From contig CAZDQF010000023.1 of assembly GCA_964507445.1 (NCBI GenBank), positions 9,750-73,749 of the forward strand: a DNA stretch of 64,000 nt, written 5' to 3'. Source of the DNA: GCA-2683135 sp964507445 (lineage in GTDB: Bacteria; Planctomycetota; GCA-002687715). Below are positions 7,990-16,482 of this stretch, in pieces. The number at the start of each line of letters is the position of its first letter. Position 1 is the first letter of the stretch. A program made the translations under genes and the position numbers. The notes under the pieces are model-generated. The model searched no databases and had not been told where the DNA came from. It saw only the letters and a list, made by a program, of their open reading frames with translations.

Positions 7990-9513
7990 TTAGGGGAAAA
8001 CGACGGAGCGGATCGGGCTGCCCTCGAAGATGTTCCCCGGCTGACACGGTCCGCTCGGCCGCACCGCCACGCTCCACCAGGTCTGACCCGACAAGGCCGT
8101 CAGCTGGGAAGCCGGGATGGTCAACGCGTTCGAGCCGTTGAGGTTCAGGACTCCGCTGTGGAGGGGGTTCCCCTGCAACGCCGCCGCCGACTGGGCCATC
8201 ACCTCGCCGAGGGTGATGTGGAGACCGAAGATCATGCCCGCCCCTGTGAACACGCCGTTGGCCAGATGGTTGGAGTGGAACATGTAGTAGGTCCAGCCCG
8301 GGTAACCATCGACCATGCTCAACGTCAGGTTCTGGTTGGAGTCCAGGGTGACGTTGTAGCTCCAGGTGAGCGGTGACGCGGTGCCCAGGGGCTGGTTCTG
8401 GTGCCACGCCACGGTGTTCGCCCAGTAGGCGCCCCACAGGATGTCCAGCTGGCAATCGCTGTTCATGTCACCCACCACGACGCTGCGCGCGCCGTTGGCG
8501 TTGCTGGTGATCGCCTGCCCGGGAGCGAACAGGCCGCCACCCAGGTTGCGGAACATGGAGATGGTGTCGTCTCCATAGGCCGCCGCCACCACGTCCGTGT
8601 CACCGTCGTAGTCCAGGTCCCCGGCGTGCACGGACCAGGCTCCGTTGGAGGTGCTGGACAGGATGCGCTGGGGGCCGAAGGTGCCGCAGTTGAGGTTCTC
8701 GAACCACGCCACCGTGTCCGCGATCTGGGACGCGGCGACGATGTCCAGGTCTCCATCCTGGTCCAGGTCGGCGACGTGAACGGAGCGGGCGCCCACGGAG
8801 TAGAGCATGACCACGTGTTCGGTGCCGAAGGCGCCGTTGCCCAGGTTCTCGTGCCAGGCGATCTTGCCGTCGTTCTGCGAGGCAGCGACCACGTCCATGT
8901 CGCCGTCACAGTCGATGTCCGCGGTGAACACGCTGCGGGCGCCGTCCGCCTGATTGGTGATGACGAAACCCGACCCGAAGTTGCCGCCGCCCAGGTTCTC
9001 GAACCAGGAGATGCGGTCGTCCGAGTAGGAGGCGACGATCACGTCCAGATCGCCGTCACCGTCCAGGTCCTCCGCGCACACGTCCGAAGGGCTGTTGGTA
9101 GCCGTCGAGATGATCTGCTCCGGCCCGAAGATGTTGAGGCAGGTGGTGGTGCAGAAGATGGTCGCCGTCAGGTTCTCATACCAGACCACCTTGTCGTCGC
9201 TCTGGCTGACCGCCAGCACCTCCTGATCACCGTCGCCGTCCAGGTCCGCGGCGAACACGGCCGCCGGGTTGTCTCCGGAGGTGGAGATCACTTCCTGGGG
9301 ACCGAAGTTGCCGTTCCCCTGGTTCTCGTACCAGGCGATCTTGTCGTCGCCGTAGGACGCGGAGAGCACATCGGCGTCCCCGTCGCTGTCCAGGTCGGAC
9401 AGGAACACGTCCGTCGTGAACATGGCGTTGGTGGTGATGACCTGGCCAGCGCTGAAGTTGCTCTGGGCGAAGACCGACGTGGACAGGCAGATAGAGAGGA
9501 GGAGGAATCGCAT
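7990..9513 (-). CDS. FG-GAP/VCBS repeat secreted protein
   Basis: 507 residues with a clear signal peptide (MRFLLLSICLSTSVFAQ). About seven FG-GAP units follow, with loops such as DLDSDGDADVLSAS and blocks such as AWYENQGNGNFGPQE. One unit carries a short insertion around ATIFCTTTCLNIFGPEQ, with two cysteines not seen in the other units. The C-terminal domain matches the other two FG-GAP proteins of the window (GMIFGLHIT, LSGQTWWSVAVR). The start at 9513 has GGAGGAGG just upstream. Predicted exported or surface protein; no enzymatic motif is visible. Confidence 0.85.
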   Translation of the reverse strand: MRFLLLSICLSTSVFAQSNFSAGQVITTNAMFTTDVFLSDLDSDGDADVLSASYGDDKIAWYENQGNGNFGPQEVISTSGDNPAAVFAADLDGDGDQEVLAVSQSDDKVVWYENLTATIFCTTTCLNIFGPEQIISTATNSPSDVCAEDLDGDGDLDVIVASYSDDRISWFENLGGGNFGSGFVITNQADGARSVFTADIDCDGDMDVVAASQNDGKIAWHENLGNGAFGTEHVVMLYSVGARSVHVADLDQDGDLDIVAASQIADTVAWFENLNCGTFGPQRILSSTSNGAWSVHAGDLDYDGDTDVVAAAYGDDTISMFRNLGGGLFAPGQAITSNANGARSVVVGDMNSDCQLDILWGAYWANTVAWHQNQPLGTASPLTWSYNVTLDSNQNLTLSMVDGYPGWTYYMFHSNHLANGVFTGAGMIFGLHITLGEVMAQSAAALQGNPLHSGVLNLNGSNALTIPASQLTALSGQTWWSVAVRPSGPCQPGNIFEGSPIRSVVFP

Positions 9514-9526
9514 GGCGCTCTCGGAA

Positions 9527-9554
9527 TCGGGGGTATGGAGAACACTACCCCCGA
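9527..9554. terminator. Inverted repeat between two secreted-protein genes
   Basis: TCGGGGGTA (9527-9535) and TACCCCCGA (9546-9554) form a perfect 9-bp stem with a 10-nt loop. It lies 64 nt beyond the stop of the gene at 9619-10398 and 13 nt before the ATG of the FG-GAP gene. It may be a terminator for the former or a 5' leader hairpin for the latter. No T-run. Confidence 0.4.
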
Positions 9555-9618
9555 GGCTGGGCGCCGGACGGGGCCCGCGACGAAACCCCTCGGGTGGAAA
9601 GGCGCGCCGGACGACCGA

Positions 9619-10398
9619 TTACTGGATGGAGAGCGTGAGGCAGTTGGTGAGCGTCACGACACCGCTGGGTGCGGTGACCGCCCCCTGGATGGCGAGGGGG
9701 AGCCCCCGGAGGTTCGTGTAGTTGGGGATGTAGGCCGCTGGGTTGAAGAACGAGGAGCCGCCGGATGGGTCCAGGAACCCCAGGAAGTCCGGGAACAAGA
9801 TCGGGTCCGCGTTGGGATAGGTCAGGCTGAGGAAGGGGTCCGGGTCCAGGGCCACGTGCACGGAAGGCCCCGCCGGGATCCCGACGTTGGTCGTCAGGGA
9901 CAGGGCCAGCTGATAGAAGGCACCGGGCTGGTTTGTGTCGTTCAACGCCAGCGACAGGTACTGGCCGCGGGTCGGCAGCCCGGTCGCCGAGAGCACGGGG
10001 CCGCCGTAGCTGTTGGCGGGGTCCACGCGGAACGCGAAGTACGCGACCGGTTGCACCACCAGCGGTGAGATGGTGCGCCACGGCACACGCATCCAGTAGT
10101 GCCCCGGCGTGAGGGTGACCCCCGCCAACGGCACCACGGCTGACTGAGGGGTCCCCGGACCGATGACGGGGGCCATGGTCAGAGGGAAGGTGCAAGCCCA
10201 CGCCAGCGGACCGCCAGGGCTGCCGGCGATGATGGCGTTGGTCCCGCAGGAGGAGAGGGACTGAGCGTTGACCGTGGCCTCCAGCCGGATGGTCGGGTTC
10301 ACCCCGACGGGGCAGGGGTTGGGGGTGATGGTGGCGCTGATGCGCGGCTGGGCTGCCGCGGTGAGAGCCAGGAGCACGGCGAAGCAAAGGGTCTTCAT
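9619..10398 (-). CDS. Secreted protein of unknown function
   Basis: 259 residues from the ATG at 10398, which has GGAGG about 7 nt upstream; an in-frame start 27 nt earlier lacks this and would spoil the signal peptide MKTLCFAVLLALTAAAQ. The rest is rich in Pro, Gly, Thr and hydrophobic beta-type segments. The second half (about 165-259) has a pattern of alternating strands with LSLALND, HVALDPDPFLSL, FLDPSGGSSFF and LRGLPLAIQGA. I associate this with beta-sandwich modules in planctomycete exported proteins, but that is recollection rather than a search. No catalytic motif. Same strand as the FG-GAP gene that follows. Confidence 0.65.
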   Translation of the reverse strand: MKTLCFAVLLALTAAAQPRISATITPNPCPVGVNPTIRLEATVNAQSLSSCGTNAIIAGSPGGPLAWACTFPLTMAPVIGPGTPQSAVVPLAGVTLTPGHYWMRVPWRTISPLVVQPVAYFAFRVDPANSYGGPVLSATGLPTRGQYLSLALNDTNQPGAFYQLALSLTTNVGIPAGPSVHVALDPDPFLSLTYPNADPILFPDFLGFLDPSGGSSFFNPAAYIPNYTNLRGLPLAIQGAVTAPSGVVTLTNCLTLSIQ

Positions 10399-10453
10399 GG
10401 CGGGGCCTCCTCCAATCGCGGCCATGGTACCCCGGTGGGGAGGGCGCCGGCCA

Positions 10454-11677
10454 TCAGGGACGGAGGTGACGGCGGAGCATGTCCAGGGCGGCCACCGCCG
10501 CCCGCTCCCGGATCTGCGTCCGATCCCCCAGCAGGCTCAGCCGGCGTACCTCGGTGCCCGAGTCGCTCGATAGGGCAACGAACACCGTCCCGATGGGCTT
10601 CCCAGGGACCGCCCCCGTGGGCCCTGCGATCCCGGTGGTGGCCAGCCCCACCTGGGCGCCCGCTCGCCCCCTCACCCCTTCGGCCATCTCTCGCGCGCAG
10701 ACCTCGGACACGGCTCCGTGCTCGGCCAGGGTCTCGCCGCGGACGCCGAGGAGAGCCTGCTTGGATGCGTCGCTGTACGTGACCAACCCCGCCTGGAAGA
10801 CCGCGGAGACGCCCGGGACCGAGATCAGCAGGTCCGAGATGCGCCCACCGGTCAGGGACTCGGCCACCGCCAGGGTCACGTCCTGCGCCATCAGAGCGCG
10901 GGCTACGACCTCGTGCAGCGGGGCCCCCTGGTCGCAGATCACCGCGTCCCCGAAGGCGGCCTTGATCGCGCGGACGTCTTCCTCCACGGCCTCGGCGTCC
11001 CGGCTCTCCACCACCAACACGAGGTGGGCCACGCCAGGATAGCTGCCCACGGACGGGTCACGGCCACGTCGCATGAGCTGGGCGATGCGCTCCCCCGCCA
11101 CGGACTCGGACACTCCCACCACCGTGAGGGACCGGCGGACCAGCGCTCCCTCCTTCTCCGGATGCTCCGCCAGCACAGGCAGGACACAGGCCTCCGTCAT
11201 GTGCTTCATCTCTCGCGGCACGCCCGGGAGCACGAACACCTGCGCACCCTTCAGGGCCCCGTGGATCCCCGGAGCGGTCCCCCACCGGTTGTGGAGCGGG
11301 CGGCAGCCGCAGGGGATGTCCGCCTGCACCATGTTCGCCGCCGTGGCCTTCCGACCGGAGCGCTCGAACAACTCCTGGATCTGCGACACCGCCTCGTCGC
11401 TCCGGACGCAATCCACCTCCATGGCCCGCGCCACACCGTGACGGGTGAGGTCATCTGGGGTGGGGCCCAAGCCCCCGGTCAGTACCACCACGTCCGCCTC
11501 AGCCGCCGCCGCCCGCAAGGCCACGGCGATCTGCTCCGCGTCATCGCCCACGGTCTCTCGGCGCACGACGGGAAACCCGGCCCCCCGCAAGGTCGATGAC
11601 AACCAGCTGGCGTTGGTGTCGGTCATGCGTCCGGCGAGCAGCTCGTCGCCGACGGAGATCACGCAGGAGCGCCCCAC
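10454..11677 (-). CDS. cinA: CinA-family protein (MocF domain plus nicotinamide-nucleotide amidase domain)
   Basis: 407 residues from the GTG at 11677. No better start exists: an in-frame CTG at 11683 would overlap the stop of the preceding GTPase gene. The N-terminal MoaB/MogA-like domain carries SVGDELLAGRMTDTNASWL and the signature GGLGPTPDDLT. The C-terminal CinA domain carries AESLTGGRISDLL, GLVTYSDASK and TTGIAGPTGA. In the family the C-terminal part deamidates NMN in pyridine-nucleotide recycling, and the N-terminal part hydrolyses ADP-ribose-type substrates. It is the last gene of a tatC-ychF-cinA run with almost no spacing. Length is normal for full-length CinA. Confidence 0.9.
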   Translation of the reverse strand: MGRSCVISVGDELLAGRMTDTNASWLSSTLRGAGFPVVRRETVGDDAEQIAVALRAAAAEADVVVLTGGLGPTPDDLTRHGVARAMEVDCVRSDEAVSQIQELFERSGRKATAANMVQADIPCGCRPLHNRWGTAPGIHGALKGAQVFVLPGVPREMKHMTEACVLPVLAEHPEKEGALVRRSLTVVGVSESVAGERIAQLMRRGRDPSVGSYPGVAHLVLVVESRDAEAVEEDVRAIKAAFGDAVICDQGAPLHEVVARALMAQDVTLAVAESLTGGRISDLLISVPGVSAVFQAGLVTYSDASKQALLGVRGETLAEHGAVSEVCAREMAEGVRGRAGAQVGLATTGIAGPTGAVPGKPIGTVFVALSSDSGTEVRRLSLLGDRTQIRERAAVAALDMLRRHLRP

Positions 11678-11679
11678 GA

Positions 11680-12723
11680 TCAGACCGAGAAGCGGAAGTT
11701 GATGACCTCCCCGTCCGCCACCGGGTACTCCTTGCCTTCCAGCCGCATGTGCCCTGCGGCCTTCGCCTCCTTGAAGCCTCCGGACTCCACCAGGTCGGTG
11801 AAGGGGATCACCTCGGCGCGGATGAAGCCACGCTGAATATCCGAGTGGATGGCGCCCGCGGCCTCGTGAGCGCTGGCGCCACGTCGGATGGTCCAGGCGC
11901 GGCACTCATCGTCTCCGGCGGTCAGGAACGAGTGCAGCCCGAGCAGCCCGTACAGCTCGGAGATGAGACGGTCCCGCGCCGGGCTCTCGATGGCGTAGTC
12001 CGCCATGAACTCCGCCGCGTCGGCCTCATCCAGAGAAGCGATCTCGGCCTCGATGCTGCCCCGGATGCAGAGCACCCGGTCCAACCCGTCCGGCACGGCC
12101 GCCTTCAGCGCCGCATCATCCGCCCCCTCGTCCGGCAGGTTGAGCACCACCAGCTTGGGCTTCTGGGTGAGGAAACGGAACCCACGGATCAACTCCTCCT
12201 CCGCGGAGTTGATCTCCACGTCATCGACGAGCCCACCGGCCTCCAGCACCGCCTTGAGCCGGAGCAGCAAGGCCAGCTCCTTCTTGTCCTGGTCCTGGGT
12301 CTTGGTGGGCTTGTGGACCTGCTTCTCGAGCTTGTCCACCCGGTTCTCCACCATGTTCCAGTCGGCCACCTGGAGCGCCGACACCAGATCGTTGACGTCC
12401 TTCGCCACGTCCACGGAGGGACGGTCGTAAGGATAGGCGTCGGATTCGAAGCAGCGCACCACCAAGGCGAGGGCGTCCAGCTCTCGCAGGGACGCGAACA
12501 ACCGGGCCTCGCCCCGGTCATCACCGCCTATCCCTGGCAGATCGTGGCACTCGAACTTGGCGTAGGTGGTCTTCTTCGGAGAGTAGATCTCCGCCAGTTG
12601 ATCAACTCGCTGGTCCGGGACGGAGACCGTGCGCAACGGGTCCCCTGCGCCATCGGACCCTGTGACGGCGTTGAACAGGGTGCTCTTGCCCGACCCTCCG
12701 AGCCCCACGAAACCGGACTTCAT
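11680..12723 (-). CDS. ychF: YchF/Obg-type P-loop nucleotidase with TGS/DUF933 C-terminal domain
   Basis: 347 residues. The Walker A is GFVGLGGSGKSTLFNAVTG. The G3 region is DLPGIGGDDRGEA, and VLNLPDEGAD stands in the G4 position, where YchF proteins depart from NKxD and so bind ATP as well as GTP. The C-terminal TGS/DUF933 module is intact (AAGAIHSDIQRGFIRAEVI, KEYPVADGEVINFRFSV). The G1 loop GGSGKS differs from the usual PNVGKS, so this may be a divergent paralogue rather than the canonical ribosome-associated YchF. The start is 1 nt after the tatC stop, and its own stop is 2 nt before the cinA start. Confidence 0.85.
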   Translation of the reverse strand: MKSGFVGLGGSGKSTLFNAVTGSDGAGDPLRTVSVPDQRVDQLAEIYSPKKTTYAKFECHDLPGIGGDDRGEARLFASLRELDALALVVRCFESDAYPYDRPSVDVAKDVNDLVSALQVADWNMVENRVDKLEKQVHKPTKTQDQDKKELALLLRLKAVLEAGGLVDDVEINSAEEELIRGFRFLTQKPKLVVLNLPDEGADDAALKAAVPDGLDRVLCIRGSIEAEIASLDEADAAEFMADYAIESPARDRLISELYGLLGLHSFLTAGDDECRAWTIRRGASAHEAAGAIHSDIQRGFIRAEVIPFTDLVESGGFKEAKAAGHMRLEGKEYPVADGEVINFRFSV

Positions 12724-12724
12724 C

Positions 12725-14086
12725 TCAATTGCCTTCCCGCTGGATCAAGACCTTGTCAGCGTGGGCCTCGTACCAATCACGCCAGCTCTGAAGCGCCGCG
12801 TCATCCGCGACGTCCATCCCCGCCCCGCTGAGCTTCACCAGGATCGGGCGCAGGGCCTCGCAGATCGCGTCCTCTCCGAGAGCGAAGTCCGTCAACATCT
12901 GCGGGACGAACTCCGAGTACCCGATCTCGTTCACCAGGATGATGTCGAACAACGACTGCCCGGCCGGATTGAACGCCACCGTCATGGTCACCCCGTCCGG
13001 TCCGGACGCCGACCGGTCCACGACGATCGCCTGCCGTCGTGTCTTGCGCAGCAGGAACACGTAGGCCCGGTCCGCCGTATCACAGACGACCACGGCCTCG
13101 CTGCCGCTCTCGGCGGCGCGGTACGCAGACAGCACCGGCTTGTTCAGCCGGTCCTCGGCGAACGCGCGCACGTCGATCCGGGTCTCGTCATCGGTCTGAA
13201 ACAGCCGCCCTTCCGCCCGATCCACCCGCCAGGCATTGGAGGCCGGCTGATAGAGCACGACCAGCACGACCAGCACGAACAGGGGCTTCTTGAGGCCGGC
13301 CCTCACCTTGCCCCAGTCGAGCGACGGGCGAGCGGCTCCCATGCCCACCCACGACAGGTAGATACCGAGCTCGTAGAGACCGATCAGGGGCAGGGCCATG
13401 AGGCACTGGGTCACCGGGTCGGGAGGTGTGAGGACGGCGCAGACGATGAAGATGATGAGGATCATCCACTTGCGCTTGCGCTTGAACGCCTCGGGTCCCA
13501 GGACGCCGGACCGGGCCATGCCGACCATGATGACCGGCAATTGAAAGGTGACCCCCAACACCAGGGTCAGCACGGTGAACAGTCCCAGGTAGTCCTTGAG
13601 GCCGATCCAGTTCTGGATGACCGTCGGATCACCGAAGGTCAGGAGGTAGCGGAGCCCGAACGGGATGAGGGTCGTGTATCCGAACGTCACCCCCAACACG
13701 AACAGGCCGACGCAGAACGGCACGTACTTGCTGACGACACGGCGCTCCCCGGAGTAGAGGCCGGCGCTGATGAACGCCCAGACCTGGTAGATCCACATCG
13801 GGGCGGTGACCACCAACCCGACGATGAACGACACCTTCACGTAGGAGAAGAAGGCCTGCTGCGGAGACGTGGCCTTCAACGTCGGGTCCTGGTTCAGGTC
13901 CGTCATCACGGTCTGGAATGGCCGCAACACGAACTCCATGACCTCCCGGTGCCAGACGAACACGATCACCAGCCCGAGGATGCTCCAGAGGAGCGCCTTC
14001 AGGAACCGGGCGCGCAACTCCTCCAGGTGAGCCCCGAAGCTCATACGGGTCCCCGCCAGCCGCTCTTGGTCTTCCGTGCTCACCAT
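12725..14086 (-). CDS. tatC: Twin-arginine translocase TatC with an extra C-terminal domain
   Basis: 453 residues against about 250 for ordinary TatC. Residues 1-250 are a clear TatC: cytoplasmic FGAHLEELRARF near residue 18, six hydrophobic segments, FISAGLYSGERR, and LTPPDPVTQ near 219. A seventh hydrophobic segment follows (268-280), then about 165 soluble residues (290-453) with no motif I recognise, containing VVVCDTADRAYVFLLRKTRR and FDIILVNEIGYSEFVP. In the known TatC topology the C terminus is cytoplasmic, so a seventh span would place the extension outside the cytoplasmic membrane. First gene of the tatC-ychF-cinA run. Confidence 0.88.
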   Translation of the reverse strand: MVSTEDQERLAGTRMSFGAHLEELRARFLKALLWSILGLVIVFVWHREVMEFVLRPFQTVMTDLNQDPTLKATSPQQAFFSYVKVSFIVGLVVTAPMWIYQVWAFISAGLYSGERRVVSKYVPFCVGLFVLGVTFGYTTLIPFGLRYLLTFGDPTVIQNWIGLKDYLGLFTVLTLVLGVTFQLPVIMVGMARSGVLGPEAFKRKRKWMILIIFIVCAVLTPPDPVTQCLMALPLIGLYELGIYLSWVGMGAARPSLDWGKVRAGLKKPLFVLVVLVVLYQPASNAWRVDRAEGRLFQTDDETRIDVRAFAEDRLNKPVLSAYRAAESGSEAVVVCDTADRAYVFLLRKTRRQAIVVDRSASGPDGVTMTVAFNPAGQSLFDIILVNEIGYSEFVPQMLTDFALGEDAICEALRPILVKLSGAGMDVADDAALQSWRDWYEAHADKVLIQREGN

Positions 14087-14144
14087 GTCAGGTGGAGTGT
14101 AGCAATTCCGTCCCGCGCCTCACCGTGAGCCCGCCTAACGCAGA

Positions 14145-14174
14145 GAGGCTTCGACCCTCTCGGGACGAAGCCTC
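14145..14174 (-). terminator. Hairpin after coiled-coil/BRCT-like gene
   Basis: GAGGCTTCG (14145-14153) pairs with CGAAGCCTC (14166-14174), a perfect 9-bp stem with a 12-nt loop. It lies 26 nt beyond the stop codon of the minus-strand gene ending at 14201. No clear T-tract, so it may be Rho-assisted. Confidence 0.4.
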
Positions 14175-14200
14175 CTGTTCTCGTCGACGGGCCGTCGCGG

Positions 14201-15448
14201 CTACAGCTGCAGGAACGACTGCAGGTCGCGACCGCGGATCATCTCGACGCCCCACTTCTGGGCGTTGCGATAATCGTCCCGGTCGGTGATCTCGTCCGCG
14301 TCCTCACCTTCCTTCATGCCGAGGACGACGAAGTCGGTGCGGATGTTGACGTTGTCCTCGACCTTCGCGCCGAGGCGCTCCAGGATGCGCACCGCCGTCT
14401 CCTTGTTGTAGCGGCCGGGCAGGTCCCCGAGGATGCAGAAGCGAACCTCCGCGCCCTTATCGAAGATCGGGTTGTAGATCTCGTCGCCGGCGTCCACCGT
14501 CGCGCTCTTCTCGATCGCGCACTGGGACTTCCCGCTCATGGTGTTGGTGACGGTGATCCAGCCCTTCTCCGTGCGCGCGCCGCCCTTGCCCACCTCGAAG
14601 ACCTTGAAGCGGGTGCCCCGCCGCAGCATGTCCTCGGAGCCGACGTCGATGAAGCACATGCCGCTGGTGGCGTCGGAACCGATGACCTTGCCGTCCGGGA
14701 CCTCCGTGGCGCGCCGGATGCGCTGCTCGCTGTGCATGGCCCTCACTCGCGACTCCAGGTCCTCGGTCTTGTCGGCGAGAACCGTACGATCCGCGTTGCT
14801 CTTCTCGCGCTCGGTGCTCAGTTCGTCCTGGGACTCACGCACCTGAGCGGAGAGGCCGTCGTTCTGATTGCGGAGGTCGTCCAACTGACTGTTGAGGGTG
14901 CTCCGCGTGGCCTCCCACTCCTCCTGCAAGCGCTGCAGCTCGGACTGATGAGCGCCACGCATGTCGTTGATCTCGGTGTCCTTGGCCGCCAGCTCTCCCT
15001 TCTGGCGCTCGACCTCCACCTTCAACTGGGCGACCTCACCCTTCGAAGCGTTGTACTTCGCGATGATCGGGTCCCAGGCGCTGCGGAAGTCCTTGGGACG
15101 CGCGGCCGGCTCCTCGATGGTGGCGGCCAGACCGTCGAGGTCGAACTCCGCCTGCTCAACGACCCGCTTCGCCGCCTCACTGGCGGTCTTGCCGGGCTCG
15201 AAGGGAGGCGCCTCAGCGAGGACCGGGCCGCCGGCGAAGCGCGCCACCTCGGCGTAGTACGCGATCATGTAGGCGGCCACCTCTTCAGCTTCTTCCCGTT
15301 CCGCCTCGGCTTGCTGCCGGGCATTCACGTTGTCTTCGTTGGCCTGCAGCTCGACAAACCAGAGGCCGCCAAACGCCAGCGCGACGACCAGCACGAAGAC
15401 CAGGAAGAGAATATTGACCGCGCCTCGTTGCCTCAGGAACGACGACAT
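14201..15448 (-). CDS. Membrane-anchored coiled-coil protein with BRCT-like C-terminal domain
   Basis: 415 residues from the ATG at 15448, chosen because GGAG lies 9 nt upstream; the ATG at 15463 has no ribosome site. A single N-terminal membrane anchor (about residues 11-31, AVNILFLVFVLVVALAFGG) is followed by a soluble part and a heptad-rich coiled coil (roughly 120-250). A compact beta-rich module comes next (KVIGSDATSGMCFIDVGSED to VDAGDEIYNPIFDKG). The final about 85 residues read like a BRCT fold: FCILGDLPG, AVRILERLGAKV, TDFVVLG, AQKWGVEMI, LQSFL. The coiled coil plus beta-module architecture recurs in the gene at 44313-45164. The function is unknown; the topology predicts that everything after the anchor is periplasmic. 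Confidence 0.7.
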   Translation of the reverse strand: MSSFLRQRGAVNILFLVFVLVVALAFGGLWFVELQANEDNVNARQQAEAEREEAEEVAAYMIAYYAEVARFAGGPVLAEAPPFEPGKTASEAAKRVVEQAEFDLDGLAATIEEPAARPKDFRSAWDPIIAKYNASKGEVAQLKVEVERQKGELAAKDTEINDMRGAHQSELQRLQEEWEATRSTLNSQLDDLRNQNDGLSAQVRESQDELSTEREKSNADRTVLADKTEDLESRVRAMHSEQRIRRATEVPDGKVIGSDATSGMCFIDVGSEDMLRRGTRFKVFEVGKGGARTEKGWITVTNTMSGKSQCAIEKSATVDAGDEIYNPIFDKGAEVRFCILGDLPGRYNKETAVRILERLGAKVEDNVNIRTDFVVLGMKEGEDADEITDRDDYRNAQKWGVEMIRGRDLQSFLQL

Positions 15449-15594
15449 CAAGAAGATCTCCATTGGCACGACAGACGTGCCCGAACCACCGACGCTCCCC
15501 CCCAATCGCACAGGCTGGAGGCGCGGCCGGATGGCTCCGTAACCAGATCCGGGGAACCAACCCCCGGTTCATCCATCTCTTTGAAAGAGGCGGG

Positions 15595-15624
15595 ATTCTA
15601 TGAGGGGGCCCGAGGAAGCGTCAA
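15595..15624 (-). promoter_or_regulatory. Sigma-70-type promoter for the coiled-coil/BRCT-like gene
   Basis: On the minus strand the -35 is TTGACG (15619-15624) and the -10 is TAGAAT (15595-15600), with an 18-nt spacer. The predicted transcript starts near 15588, giving a leader of about 140 nt before the ATG at 15448. Confidence 0.65.
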
Positions 15625-15651
15625 GGTGAGTCCTGGCCCCGGGTCCAGGAA

Positions 15652-15680
15652 TTGACCCCCTGTGGTCGCGGCCATAGGAT
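15652..15680 (+). promoter_or_regulatory. Sigma-70-type promoter for coaE-rho
   Basis: The -35 TTGACC (15652-15657) and -10 TAGGAT (15675-15680) are 17 nt apart. The -10 overlaps the in-frame ATG at 15679 that would otherwise be a tempting coaE start, so that ATG is unlikely to be translated from this promoter. Confidence 0.6.
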
Positions 15681-15768
15681 GCCGACCACCTGGCAGGGCG
15701 GGGCCCCCCACGGTTCTCGCCGCCCACACCATGCCGGGAAGAGCCACCTCTTCACCCGATTTCAGCAC

Positions 15769-16479
15769 TTGGACAATCCAAATCCAGTACCCGGCCCAGG
15801 GCCCATCCCCCCAATCGTCGTCGGTCTTTCTGGCGGCGTTGGTAGTGGAAAGTCCGCCGTAGCGGCCCTCTTCAGGGCCCATGGCGCCCACGTCCTGGAC
15901 GCCGATGAGGCCGCCCGCCATTGCCTCCAGGAACCTCAATTCCGGGAGGCCATCTCGGCGCGGTTCGGCCCGGGGGTCCTGGATGCAGACGGCGACGTCG
16001 ACCGCCAGGCCCTGGCGGACCGTGTCTTCGCCGCGGAGGGAGGCGATGACCGCAAGTGGCTGGAGGAGTTGATCCACCCAGCCGTGAGAGATCGTCTCGA
16101 TGCAGGGCTGAGATCCGCTCGCCAGCCAACGCCCCCACCGTGGTGCGTGGTCCTGGACGCACCCCTGCTCCTGGAAGGTCCCCTCCGGTCCTGGTGTCAC
16201 ACCATCGTCTTCATCGACGTACCGCAGGCGACGCGAGCAGCCCGCGTCGCCGCCACTCGCGGATGGGACCCAGCAGAACTCGCACGCCGAGAGGCCGCGC
16301 AGCTACCGCTCGCGGACAAGCGCAGTCAATCGGAACACGTAATCAGCAACGCCGGAACGTTAGAAGACCTGGAAGAGGCCGTCGCAATTCTCGCCTCCGA
16401 TCTACGCACGTCATCGCCCCGCGGCCGACGCCGCGCAACCTCCGATCACCCACACGACCCTGCCCGCCGAGGTCTTTGA
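15769..16479 (+). CDS. coaE: Dephospho-CoA kinase
   Basis: 236 residues if the TTG at 15769 is used. The frame is open to 15652, but the region before 15687 is occupied by a good promoter, and the conserved protein begins only at VVGLSGGVGSGKSAV (Walker A). The lid and CoA-binding features VLDADEAARHCL, LVLDAPLLLEG-like VVLDAPLLLEGPL, and the HVISNAGTLEDL C-terminal signature are all present. It phosphorylates the 3'-hydroxyl of dephospho-CoA in the last step of CoA synthesis. The proline-rich N terminus before the kinase core is not typical, so the exact start is uncertain. It ends 3 nt before rho. Confidence 0.88.
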   Translation: MDNPNPVPGPGPIPPIVVGLSGGVGSGKSAVAALFRAHGAHVLDADEAARHCLQEPQFREAISARFGPGVLDADGDVDRQALADRVFAAEGGDDRKWLEELIHPAVRDRLDAGLRSARQPTPPPWCVVLDAPLLLEGPLRSWCHTIVFIDVPQATRAARVAATRGWDPAELARREAAQLPLADKRSQSEHVISNAGTLEDLEEAVAILASDLRTSSPRGRRRATSDHPHDPARRGL

Positions 16480-16482
16480 GAC

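Larger units (their letters stand above)
15449..15768. other. 320-bp divergent intergenic region between coiled-coil gene and coaE
   Basis: No gene is supported here. It holds two divergent promoters with -35 boxes only 27 nt apart (minus strand 15595-15624, plus strand 15652-15680). It also holds a small palindrome CTCTTTGAAAGAG near 15577-15589 at the expected start of the minus transcript, and the leaders of both genes. Confidence 0.6.

Noticed and set aside
15679..15768. ATG at 15679 as the coaE start
   Set aside because: It overlaps the -10 box of the promoter, and the intervening residues show no similarity to the kinase family.
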